DNA of 64,000 bases from Novosphingobium aureum (GTDB taxonomy: Bacteria > Pseudomonadota > Alphaproteobacteria > Sphingomonadales > Sphingomonadaceae): the NCBI RefSeq assembly GCF_015865035.1, contig NZ_JADZGI010000002.1, forward strand, positions 186,001 to 250,000, given 5' to 3'. Positions 43,453-51,617 of this stretch are shown piece after piece (within the stretch, counting starts at the first letter, position 1; each line of letters opens with the position of its first letter). Under the pieces are notes generated by a model. It did no database searches. It was not told the origin of the DNA and saw only the letters and a list, made by a program, of their open reading frames with translations. The position numbers and the translations under genes were made by a program.

Positions 43453-44604
43453 ATGGAAACTGCCGACCTGCGCATTGCCCTGTTTTCGGGTAACTACAAC
43501 TATGTTCGCGACGGGGCGAACCAGGCCCTCAATCGCCTCGTCGGATACCTGCTGCGCCAGGGCGCGCAGGTCCGGGTCTATGCTCCGATGGTGAAAGAGC
43601 CGGCGTTCGAACCGACCGGCGATCTGGTGGGCATCCGTTCCCTGCCGATCCCGTCACGCTCGGAATACCGCATTCCGCTCTCCCTCTCGGGCAAGGCACG
43701 CCGCGATCTCAAGGCATTTGCGCCCAATATTGTGCACGTTTCCTCGCCTGACCCGGTCGGCCACCAGGCGGTGAGCTGGGCCCGCAAGCGAGACCTGCCG
43801 GTGCTGGCCTCGGTCCACACCCGTTTCGAGACGTACCTGCGCTACTACAACATGGCCTGGGGCGAGCCGGTGATCGAGGCGATCCTGCGTCGCTTCTACC
43901 GCCGCTGCGACGCACTGGTCGCGCCGTCCGAATCGATGGCGCAACTTCTGCGCGAGCAGCGCATGAACTATGACGTCACGATCTGGTCGCGCGGCGTCGA
44001 CCGCGAGATCTTCCATCCCGGCCGCCGCGACCTCGCATGGCGCCGCCAGCACGGCATCGCCGACAACGAGGTCGCAATCGGCTTCCTGGGTCGCCTCGTC
44101 ATGGAGAAGGGCCTCGACGTCTTCTCCGACACGCTCGACGAACTGCGCCGCCGCTCGGTTCCCTTCAAGGTGCTGGTCATCGGCGAGGGCCCCGCGCGTG
44201 AATGGTTCGAGAGCCGCCTGCCCGGCGAAGCCTTCGTCGGCTTCCAGCAGGGATCGGATCTGGGCCGTGCGGTCGCCTCGATGGACGTCCTTTTCAATCC
44301 CTCGGTGACCGAGACCTTCGGCAACGTCACGCTCGAGGCGATGGCCTGCGGCCTGCCGGTTGTCGCCGCCGCCGCGACCGGCAGCCAGAGCCTCGTCGAC
44401 GACCGGGTCTCAGGCAGGCTGATCCCGCCGGGAGCGGTCCACCAATTCGCCGAGGCGCTCAAGGCCTACATCGAGGACCCTGCCCTGCGCATGGCGCACG
44501 GCTCTGCCGGTGAGGCGCGCGCGGCCGATTTCGGCTGGGACGCGATCAATGGTGCGGTCGCCCAGACCTACCAGCGCCTGATCCGCCAGCGCGCCCGCGG
44601 GTAA
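43453..44604 (+). CDS. Glycosyltransferase family 4
   Basis: The 383-residue protein has a GT-B fold: an N-terminal domain beginning IALFSGNYNYVRDGANQAL and a C-terminal Glycos_transf_1 domain with GFLGRLVMEKGLDV and the catalytic TETFGNVTLEAMACG. It resembles MgtA/SqdX-type transferases that move mannose or sulfoquinovose to lipids. The start ATG 43453 is chosen over 43369 because the extra residues are unconserved. Donor and acceptor are unknown. A small membrane protein gene converges on it. Confidence 0.88.
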   Translation: METADLRIALFSGNYNYVRDGANQALNRLVGYLLRQGAQVRVYAPMVKEPAFEPTGDLVGIRSLPIPSRSEYRIPLSLSGKARRDLKAFAPNIVHVSSPDPVGHQAVSWARKRDLPVLASVHTRFETYLRYYNMAWGEPVIEAILRRFYRRCDALVAPSESMAQLLREQRMNYDVTIWSRGVDREIFHPGRRDLAWRRQHGIADNEVAIGFLGRLVMEKGLDVFSDTLDELRRRSVPFKVLVIGEGPAREWFESRLPGEAFVGFQQGSDLGRAVASMDVLFNPSVTETFGNVTLEAMACGLPVVAAAATGSQSLVDDRVSGRLIPPGAVHQFAEALKAYIEDPALRMAHGSAGEARAADFGWDAINGAVAQTYQRLIRQRARG

Positions 44605-44611
44605 CCCTGCC

Positions 44612-44920
44612 TCAGCGCAGGATACCGCGTGCGCGCATGCGCACCGAGAACCACAGCAGGAATACCGCGATCGCCCAGCGCGAACGCGCGAGCAGCAGGA
44701 TCGAGCCAGCGAGCGCGCCCCATGTGCCGAGCGCCCAGCAGCCCATCAGCCAGAACGGGAAACTGTCGATATATTCGATCATCTGTGGGGGGAAGGCGGA
44801 AAGGTAGGTCGCGTTGCGCGTCGCGGTCATCGTGTAATCGAGACAACCGAAGGCGTTCCAGAGGCAGGAAAGACCCGCCACGACCCAGTACCAGCGCGGT
44901 GTCTTGAGCGTCTCGATCAT
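44612..44920 (-). CDS. Small polytopic membrane protein, unknown
   Basis: The 102-residue protein starts at ATG 44920 with GGAGG eight bases upstream, a better ribosome site than for ATG 44935. It has three or four hydrophobic segments and an aromatic-rich first part (TPRWYWVVAG). I recognise no family with certainty. It lies between the GT4 gene and rarA, convergent with the first and divergent from the second. Confidence 0.7.
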   Translation of the reverse strand: MIETLKTPRWYWVVAGLSCLWNAFGCLDYTMTATRNATYLSAFPPQMIEYIDSFPFWLMGCWALGTWGALAGSILLLARSRWAIAVFLLWFSVRMRARGILR

Positions 44921-45048
44921 CACCCGTCCCTCCATAATGCGGCCCTGCCCGGCCCGGCCCGGTCCGCACCAAAGTTTCTGTGCACGGCGAGGCTAGAGCC
45001 GCATCGCACGCGATGCAATTGCCGCGCCGAATGACTAGATGACGGGTC

Positions 45049-46371
45049 ATGGCCGATCTTTTCGCTGACGAAATGCCCGAAGGCAGCGCCCCCGACCAGC
45101 CGCGCGAGGATGCCCCGCTCGCCGACCGCCTGCGTCCGCGCGGGTTGGACGAGGTCATCGGGCAGGAACATCTGACCGGCCCCGAGGGCGCGATTGGCCG
45201 CATGGTGGCCGCCGGCAAGCTTTCCTCGATCATCCTGTGGGGCCCGCCCGGCACCGGCAAGACCAGCACGGCGCGCCTGCTCGCCGATGCGGTCGGCATG
45301 CGCTTCGCGGCAGTCTCCGCCGTGTTCTCGGGCGTCGCCGACCTCAAGAAGGCCTTCGCCGAGGCCGAGACCGCGATGAAGATGGGTCAGCGCACGCTCT
45401 TGTTCGTGGACGAGATCCATCGCTTCAACCGTGCCCAGCAGGATGGTTTCCTACCCTTCGTCGAGCGCGGCACGGTGACGCTGGTGGGCGCGACGACCGA
45501 GAATCCGAGCTTCGCGCTCAACGCCGCGCTTCTCAGCCGCGCGCAGGTACTGGTACTCAACCGCCTCGACGAGGCCGCACTGACCACCCTGCTCGACCGC
45601 GCGGAAGCGCTGGCAGGCCCGCTCCCGCTCGACGAGGACGCGCGCGCTGCACTCGTCGCGACTGCGGACGGCGACGGGCGCTTCCTGCTCAATCAGGCCG
45701 AGACGCTCTATGCGGCAAGGATCGAGGCGCCGCTCTCGCCTTCGGAACTGGGCAAGTTCCTGCAGCGGCGCATGGCGGTCTACGACAAGGACCGCGACGG
45801 GCACTACAACCTCATTTCCGCGTTCCACAAGTCGGTGCGCGGCTCGGACCCGCAGGCCGCGCTTTATTACATGGCGCGCATGTTGGTCGCGGGCGAGGAG
45901 CCGCTCTACATCCTGCGCCGCCTCGCCGCGATTGCCAGCGAGGACATCGGCCTCGCCGATCCGCAGGCGATGGTCCAGGTCATGGCCGCAAAGCAGTCGT
46001 TCGAATTTCTCGGATCGCCCGAAGGCGAGCTGCCGCTGGCACAGGCCGTGATCTATTGCGCCAGCGCGCCCAAGTCGAATGCCTCGTATATGGCCAAAGC
46101 CGCAGCAATGGACCTCGCGCGCCAGACCGGTTCTGTCTCGCCGCCCATGAACATCCTCAACGCGCCGACCAAGATGATGAAGGAGCTGGGCTACGGCGCC
46201 GCCTACCATTACGACCACGACCAGCCCGATGCCTTCTCTGGCGACAACTACTGGCCCGAGAGCGTCCCGCCGCAGCAGTTCTACCAACCCAACGAACGCG
46301 GCTTCGAGCGCGACCTGAAGAAGCGGCTGGAATGGTGGCATCGCAAGCGCGCCGAGCGCCGGGGCGCGTGA
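45049..46371 (+). CDS. rarA: Replication-associated recombination protein RarA/MgsA
   Basis: The 440-residue AAA+ ATPase, related to clamp loaders, acts at stalled forks. Walker A is GPPGTGKT (65-72), Walker B LLFVDEIHRFN, and the sensor region GATTENPSF is intact. The C-terminal tetramerisation domain (MGS) is visible in LPLAQAVIYCASAPKSN and YHYDHD. Its stop overlaps the GTG of the next gene by four bases. A normal, complete family member. Confidence 0.94.
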   Translation: MADLFADEMPEGSAPDQPREDAPLADRLRPRGLDEVIGQEHLTGPEGAIGRMVAAGKLSSIILWGPPGTGKTSTARLLADAVGMRFAAVSAVFSGVADLKKAFAEAETAMKMGQRTLLFVDEIHRFNRAQQDGFLPFVERGTVTLVGATTENPSFALNAALLSRAQVLVLNRLDEAALTTLLDRAEALAGPLPLDEDARAALVATADGDGRFLLNQAETLYAARIEAPLSPSELGKFLQRRMAVYDKDRDGHYNLISAFHKSVRGSDPQAALYYMARMLVAGEEPLYILRRLAAIASEDIGLADPQAMVQVMAAKQSFEFLGSPEGELPLAQAVIYCASAPKSNASYMAKAAAMDLARQTGSVSPPMNILNAPTKMMKELGYGAAYHYDHDQPDAFSGDNYWPESVPPQQFYQPNERGFERDLKKRLEWWHRKRAERRGA

Positions 46372-47261
46372 ACGCGCGGTTTCGCCACTTCATCGCGATC
46401 GACTGGTCGGGCGCGCTAGGCCCGCGCCAGAAGGGTATCGCGATAGCGCTTTGCGATCTCGATGGCCACGCACCACAACTGCTGCGCTCTCCCTCGCACA
46501 AGCTGTGGTCGCGCGAGGACGTGCTCACGCTGCTCGCCGATCGACTACCCGAGGATACACTGGTCGGCCTCGACCTCGGCATCTCGCTGCCCTTCGCCGA
46601 CGCCGGAGCCTTCTTTCCCGGCTGGGACCACAGCCCCGCCGACGCCCGCGCGCTGTGGGCCATGGTCGACACGATCTGCGCCCATGATGCAAACCTTGCC
46701 GTGTCCTCCTTTGTCGATCACCCGGAGCTATCCGCCTATTTCCGCCGCCATGGCGGGCGTGAGGGGGTGCACTTCTCACTGCCGGGCGCCATGCATGGGC
46801 GCGGCCGGATGCGCGTTGCCGAGGAAGCGCAGGCCCGCATGGGCTGTCGCCCCTATTCCAACTTCAATCTCGTGGGCGCGGCACAGGTCGGGAAATCGAG
46901 CCTCTCGGGCATGCGCATGCTCCACCGGCTGACCGGTCGCCTGCCGGTCTGGCCCATCGATCCCCTGCCTGCGCGTGGCAGCGTGGTGACCGAGATCTAC
47001 ACCACGCTCGCCGCCGTTGCTGCCGGGCGCAGCGCAGGGCGCGCCAAGATCACCGATACCGTCGCACTGGACGCGGCGCTCGCGGCGCTGGATTCTCCGC
47101 CCGCCGCGCTGCCCGGCCCGGAGATCGACGACCACAGCGCCGATGCACTGCTCACCAGCGCATGGTTGCGCCTTGCCGCGCAGCGCGAGGAGCTGTGGCA
47201 TCCGCAAGAGCTCACGCCCGACCTGGCCCGCCGCGAGGGGTGGACCTTCGGTGCGATCTGA
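46368..47261 (+). CDS. DUF429-like RNase H-fold protein, unknown function
   Basis: The 297-residue protein starts with GTG at 46368 inside the rarA stop (GTGA). FIAIDWSGA (D12 in the first strand), LVGLDLGISLP and the late DDHSADALLTSAWL give the acidic pattern of an RNase H-like fold, as in DUF429 predicted nucleases. Catalytic activity is not shown. The overlap means it is translated with RarA, and a role in DNA or RNA processing near forks is an idea only. A GTG start without a strong ribosome site suggests translational coupling. Confidence 0.7.
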   Translation: MNARFRHFIAIDWSGALGPRQKGIAIALCDLDGHAPQLLRSPSHKLWSREDVLTLLADRLPEDTLVGLDLGISLPFADAGAFFPGWDHSPADARALWAMVDTICAHDANLAVSSFVDHPELSAYFRRHGGREGVHFSLPGAMHGRGRMRVAEEAQARMGCRPYSNFNLVGAAQVGKSSLSGMRMLHRLTGRLPVWPIDPLPARGSVVTEIYTTLAAVAAGRSAGRAKITDTVALDAALAALDSPPAALPGPEIDDHSADALLTSAWLRLAAQREELWHPQELTPDLARREGWTFGAI

Positions 47262-47291
47262 ACGATGACGCCTGCAAGGAGAACCTGACCC

Positions 47292-47924
47292 GTGGAATTC
47301 GACTTCAACACCCTTGCGCCTGCCGATCGCTACAAGCTGCTGGGATCGAGCGTGACCCCGCGCCCGATCGCCTGGATCACCTCGCAGTCGGCGGCTGGCG
47401 TGCGCAATGCAGCGCCTTTCAGCTTCTTCAACGTCATGGGCGCGAACCCGCCGCTGGTAGCGCTGGGGCTGATGCGCCGCCAGGACGGCACGCACAAGGA
47501 CACGCCTGCCAACATCCTTGAGACCGGCGAATTCGTGGTCCATCTCGTCAGCCACGCGATGGCCGAGGCAATGAACATGACCTGCATCGATGCGCCGCCC
47601 GAATACGACGAGATCGACATGGCCGGCCTCGAGACCGTGCCATCGAGCCTCGTCACCCCGCCGCGCCTCGCCGGGGCACCCGTGGCAATGGAGTGCAAGC
47701 TGTTCCAGGCGATCGAGGCGGGCACCTCGACCATCGTGCTCGGCCAGGTCGAGCGCTTCCACATCGAGGACGCCTTCATCAATCCCGAGCGGCTCCACGT
47801 CGATACGCTGGGCATGGATCTCGTCGCGCGCATGCACGGCGGTGGCTGGTATTCGCGCCAGACCGACCTGTTCGACATGCCCCGGCCCAGCTTCGCGGAC
47901 TGGCAGGCGCGGCAGGGCGACTGA
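47292..47924 (+). CDS. Flavin reductase-like FMN-binding protein
   Basis: The 210-residue protein has the flavin reductase-like split-barrel: VTPRPIAWITSQSAAGVRNAAPFSFFN in the FMN pocket region. Such proteins reduce free flavin for a two-component monooxygenase or bind FMN in another role. The start is GTG at 47292 with AAGGAG nine bases upstream. It might supply the LLM monooxygenase at 54457, but they lie 6.5 kb apart and nothing else links them. It follows the DUF429-like gene after 30 bases and could be cotranscribed. Confidence 0.8.
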   Translation: MEFDFNTLAPADRYKLLGSSVTPRPIAWITSQSAAGVRNAAPFSFFNVMGANPPLVALGLMRRQDGTHKDTPANILETGEFVVHLVSHAMAEAMNMTCIDAPPEYDEIDMAGLETVPSSLVTPPRLAGAPVAMECKLFQAIEAGTSTIVLGQVERFHIEDAFINPERLHVDTLGMDLVARMHGGGWYSRQTDLFDMPRPSFADWQARQGD

Positions 47925-48003
47925 GGCCCCTCATTTTTTTGCGCCTCGCCCGCACGAACCCGCTGGACCGCGAGGCGCAACCCTTGGTAAGGGGCGCGAC
48001 TAG

Positions 48004-48079
<76 letters not shown>

Positions 48080-48331
48080 TTTTCCAGTCAGTAGACGTAG
48101 CGGTTGACGGCGTCGCGGTAAGATTCGCCGCAGGCGGCGGTCTCTGCAGACCACATTGTCTTGCAAGGCGGCCGCGACCGCTTGCTCGCGAGAGTCGTGT
48201 CCCAAGCCACGACACATCGACTTTTTTAAAGCATTTTCATATACTTAAAAATGCATTTAAAAAGCACAATATCAATTGACAACAACCTCCCCCGATAGAA
48301 ATTATACATCAGTCCATGGAGTTGAGACTCG
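48080..48331. other. AT-rich noncoding stretch between tRNA-Thr and acyltransferase
   Basis: The 252 bases hold no gene I can support. From about 48,220 to 48,310 the sequence turns strongly AT-rich, with TTTTTTTAAAG and ACTTAAAAATGC, unlike the rest of the window. It probably contains the acyltransferase promoter; foreign DNA is another explanation. Confidence 0.6.
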
Positions 48332-49525
48332 ATGTTCTTTTCAAAGCGTTCGTTGGCTTCGCCCGCTCCTGCAAATCATCACGAAATCCTGAAGTTTCAC
48401 AACTTCGACGCCTTGCGCCTTTTTGCTGCAGCAGCAGTGATCTTCTCGCATGGTTTCCTGATCGCGGAAGGTACGGAGGATAACGAGCCTCTCCAGTTCG
48501 CAACCGGGGAAATATTGGGAATGTACGGTGTCTACACCTTCTTCATTCTCAGCGGCTTCCTCATCACGCAAAGCTGGATGCGCAAGCCCGACCCTGCCTG
48601 CTATTTCACTGGCCGCTTCCTGCGGGTCTACCCGGCCTATGCGGCAAGTATTCTTCTCGTAATTCTGGTCATCGCACCTTTGTGGTACCAGGACCGTCTA
48701 ATCGACTACTTCTCCAACGGGCAGTTGCTGACGCCGATCCTCAAAGGGCTGGCCTTCGACTACAACGAATATTACGCCCCTGGAGTCCAGTTCTACGATG
48801 GCGATCAGAGTCTCGGAGGAGTGCTCAACGGCGTATTCTGGAGCCTGCAGACCGAGGTAATTCTCTACGTCATTCTTGCCGTGCTCGGCTCTTTCGGAAT
48901 CTTGCGCTGGTACGTTGTACTTGGCCTCGCTCTGCTCACGCTCACGTGGCACCTCAAATTCTCGTATTTCAAGATCGTGTTCGGGGCCCACCACACCTTC
49001 GATCTATGGGGCTTCACGTTCGGTGCACCCGGTTTCTTTGCCGGCTCATTCCTCTACTTCTGGTTCTCGCGATACAAGGCCTCGGCGCGCATTGCGCTCG
49101 TATTTGGTCTTCTGGCCGTGCTACTCCCGTTTTTCGACCTGAGTGGCTACCTCCCGCCTGCCGCACAGTCCAACCAGCTTTTCCCCATCCTTGCCGCCTA
49201 TCCGATCCTGTGGCTCGGCCATGCCGGGGCACCGAACCTGGGCAACTGGACGCGTTGGGGAGACCTGTCCTACGGGCTCTACCTGTTCGGCTGGCCGATA
49301 CAGCAGGTGCTGCGCGCATTGCTCGGGCCGGGCTGGAATGGATGGGCCTTCTTTCCGCTCTCGCTGGCGGCGGGTCTCGCCGGCGCCTATCTCTCTTGGC
49401 GTTTCATCGAAGCCCCGGCGCTACGCTACAAGCGGCGGCTGCTTGCGCAAAGGCGACCTGTAGACGCACCGGCACCGGGCGATACGCCCCAGCCTGTTGC
49501 CGAGCCGCTCATCCAACCAGGCTGA
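48332..49525 (+). CDS. OafA/YrhL-type membrane acyltransferase (acyltransferase 3 family)
   Basis: The 397-residue protein has about ten helices and the acyltransferase-3 signs: FHNFDALRLFAAAAVIFSHGF with the H in helix 1, then FFILSGFLIT and RFLRVYPAYAA. Family members add acetyl or other acyl groups to sugars of exopolysaccharide, lipopolysaccharide or peptidoglycan. It starts a possible surface-glycan group with the two polytopic proteins to the right, though these are on different strands. GGAG lies ten bases before the ATG. Acyl donor and acceptor are unknown. Confidence 0.88.
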   Translation: MFFSKRSLASPAPANHHEILKFHNFDALRLFAAAAVIFSHGFLIAEGTEDNEPLQFATGEILGMYGVYTFFILSGFLITQSWMRKPDPACYFTGRFLRVYPAYAASILLVILVIAPLWYQDRLIDYFSNGQLLTPILKGLAFDYNEYYAPGVQFYDGDQSLGGVLNGVFWSLQTEVILYVILAVLGSFGILRWYVVLGLALLTLTWHLKFSYFKIVFGAHHTFDLWGFTFGAPGFFAGSFLYFWFSRYKASARIALVFGLLAVLLPFFDLSGYLPPAAQSNQLFPILAAYPILWLGHAGAPNLGNWTRWGDLSYGLYLFGWPIQQVLRALLGPGWNGWAFFPLSLAAGLAGAYLSWRFIEAPALRYKRRLLAQRRPVDAPAPGDTPQPVAEPLIQPG

Positions 49526-49543
49526 CGCCGGTCTCCCGCCATC

Positions 49544-51379
49544 CTACTTGTTGCGCTCGTAGAGGCGGCGGATGTCTGCCAGCGTGGTATCGACCGGACG
49601 CCGCTTGTCGCCCAGCTCTGATGCGGGCAGGTCGTCGCAGGCGCAGGCCTGTGCCGGATTCCCGAGAAAATCGTCAGCCAGCGGGATGACTTCGCTGGCC
49701 TTGCACTGCACCGGCAGGCCGGTGGATATGGGCTCGACGCCAATACCCGCCTCGCGCATGAGCTCGATGCGTGCATGGGCTGCCCCGAAGGCTGCGCAGT
49801 ATGGCCCGCCGCGCGCTTTCACGCGCGCGATGTGCTCGCGCACCTGATGCGTGTCCCGAAGACCGTTGCGTACGGTGTTCGCGCTCACCACCAGCGAATT
49901 GAGCGCCAGCACCACAGCGCAGGCCCAGCCCAGCGTGGCCAGCGTGCCGCGTCCGGACAGTACCGCGCCGACAAGGCACAGGTAGACGCAGATCCAGAGC
50001 TGCGGGATGAAGCGCGGCCACCACATGTATGGCGTCACCAGGCTGGAGACGAGCAGCAGCATCGCCATCGGGAAGATCACCTGCACGGTCAGTTGCCCAC
50101 CGCGCCCGGCCCAGCTCAAAGCGGCATTGCGCCTGGCCCGCAGGGCGAGCAGGGCAATCGCCAGCGCACAGAACAAGGTAACGCCGAAGATCGGCCCGAA
50201 ACCGCCGACCGCAGCATCGGGCAGACCGCCTTCGGAAAAGTCGAAGAACGCCGCTGCCCCGCCCGCGAAACCGCGTACGAAAACCGAAAAGGTCGTGCCG
50301 AAGAACACCACGATCGCGGGCAGCGCGCGTACGCCGCCCGGCAGCAGCGCCTTGTTCACTCCATAGGCATCGGTGCCCATGACCGGGTAGAAGGGATGAC
50401 CGAAGTCACGCCAGTTCGTCAGGTATGGGAAGCTGCCAAGGACGAACACCACGCACAGCAATGCGCCCAGCAACACGAACCCGAGCGTAAGCGCCGCAGC
50501 GAACCGCCGCTGGAATGCCATGGTCAGACACAGTGCGGCCGAAACCGCCCCGAAAATCGCGATCGCGTTGAACTTGGTATCGACTGCAAGCACCAGACAG
50601 GCTGCCGCGCAGGCAAGCGTATCCATGCGGCGATGGCGCAGGGCCACGATCAGCAGTCCAACGAAAGCCATGGCCAGCGCTGCAACCAGTCCATCGACGT
50701 AGTGCGAACGCAACTGCTCGATGTAGATAGGCGAAGCCGCTGCCAGCAGTGCCATCGGTGCCGCGCCGCGGCGTGCCAGCCCTTCGCCGCGCAACAAGGC
50801 GTACCAGATTGCCGGAACGGCGATGCCGGGTAGCCAGGTGATCCCCTTGGCCGCTGCCAGCGAGAGGCCGGTACTGCGCACCAGCGCGGTCAGCAGCGGT
50901 GCCCCGACCGGGTAGTGCTGCGGCCAGATCAGGATCGTCACCTGCGGCGGGGCGTAGGCGGCATAGGGTTCACGAAACGGATTCCAGCCGTGCACCAGTG
51001 CATAGATGGTGTCGTAATGGTATTCCTGACCATCGTAGCTGCCGTCGATGAAAAGCGAGGCGGCTGTCAGCGCCAGGCCGAGCACCACGGTCGTAATGAC
51101 CGCCAGAAACAGCCGCGTCGGTGCATCGTCCCCACCCAGATATGCCCCGAGGCCGATCGCACCCGCGAGTATCGCTCCAGCCATCGTCGGCAGGGGCGAC
51201 AGGCCTGCCACCAGCGCCAGCGACGTCGCCGACATCGCCATGGCCAGCGTGATCAGCAGCGCCTGTCCCGCGCGAAGGCCCAGCAAGGCCGCTGAGGACA
51301 GGCACAACGGGGCGCAAGGCAGCCCACTCAAGACCACAGAGGAAAACGATTTCAATCGGGCAAGCGCCATCGGTGCCAA
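49544..51379 (-). CDS. Large polytopic membrane protein, putative GT-C-type glycosyltransferase
   Basis: The 611-residue protein has at least twelve hydrophobic segments and a hydrophilic C-terminal region (about 505-611) with cysteines. SYDGQEYHYDTIYALVHGWNP after the third helix resembles the acidic first periplasmic loop of GT-C transferases that use lipid-linked sugars. TTG at 51379 has AAAGGA seven bases upstream, while ATG 51370 is spaced 16, so TTG is preferred. It diverges from a second polytopic protein. The glycosyltransferase call is inferred from architecture. Confidence 0.65.
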   Translation of the reverse strand: MAPMALARLKSFSSVVLSGLPCAPLCLSSAALLGLRAGQALLITLAMAMSATSLALVAGLSPLPTMAGAILAGAIGLGAYLGGDDAPTRLFLAVITTVVLGLALTAASLFIDGSYDGQEYHYDTIYALVHGWNPFREPYAAYAPPQVTILIWPQHYPVGAPLLTALVRSTGLSLAAAKGITWLPGIAVPAIWYALLRGEGLARRGAAPMALLAAASPIYIEQLRSHYVDGLVAALAMAFVGLLIVALRHRRMDTLACAAACLVLAVDTKFNAIAIFGAVSAALCLTMAFQRRFAAALTLGFVLLGALLCVVFVLGSFPYLTNWRDFGHPFYPVMGTDAYGVNKALLPGGVRALPAIVVFFGTTFSVFVRGFAGGAAAFFDFSEGGLPDAAVGGFGPIFGVTLFCALAIALLALRARRNAALSWAGRGGQLTVQVIFPMAMLLLVSSLVTPYMWWPRFIPQLWICVYLCLVGAVLSGRGTLATLGWACAVVLALNSLVVSANTVRNGLRDTHQVREHIARVKARGGPYCAAFGAAHARIELMREAGIGVEPISTGLPVQCKASEVIPLADDFLGNPAQACACDDLPASELGDKRRPVDTTLADIRRLYERNK

Positions 51380-51617
51380 TGGTTTGTCCTTTCACAAGCC
51401 ATCGCGGTGTACGTTTACGTGTCGATTATGTTTTCTTCCCCAAGGCAGCGCCCGGCGCATGGTCTACGCAGCCCATGGTGCGTTCGCGCAAGACATCGCT
51501 GCCATCCCCGGAAAGCATCTAAGCACAATTGAACAGATCAATTAAGGATGTTTACGAATTTCAATCGTATCACGACGATACGATCGACCTTCACGACACT
51601 TCGCCCGGGACGCGATC

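Noticed and set aside
47292..47924. Flavin reductase-like gene as partner of the LLM monooxygenase
   Set aside because: The genes are 6.5 kb apart, in different units and without a shared regulatory site; only mentioned as a possibility.
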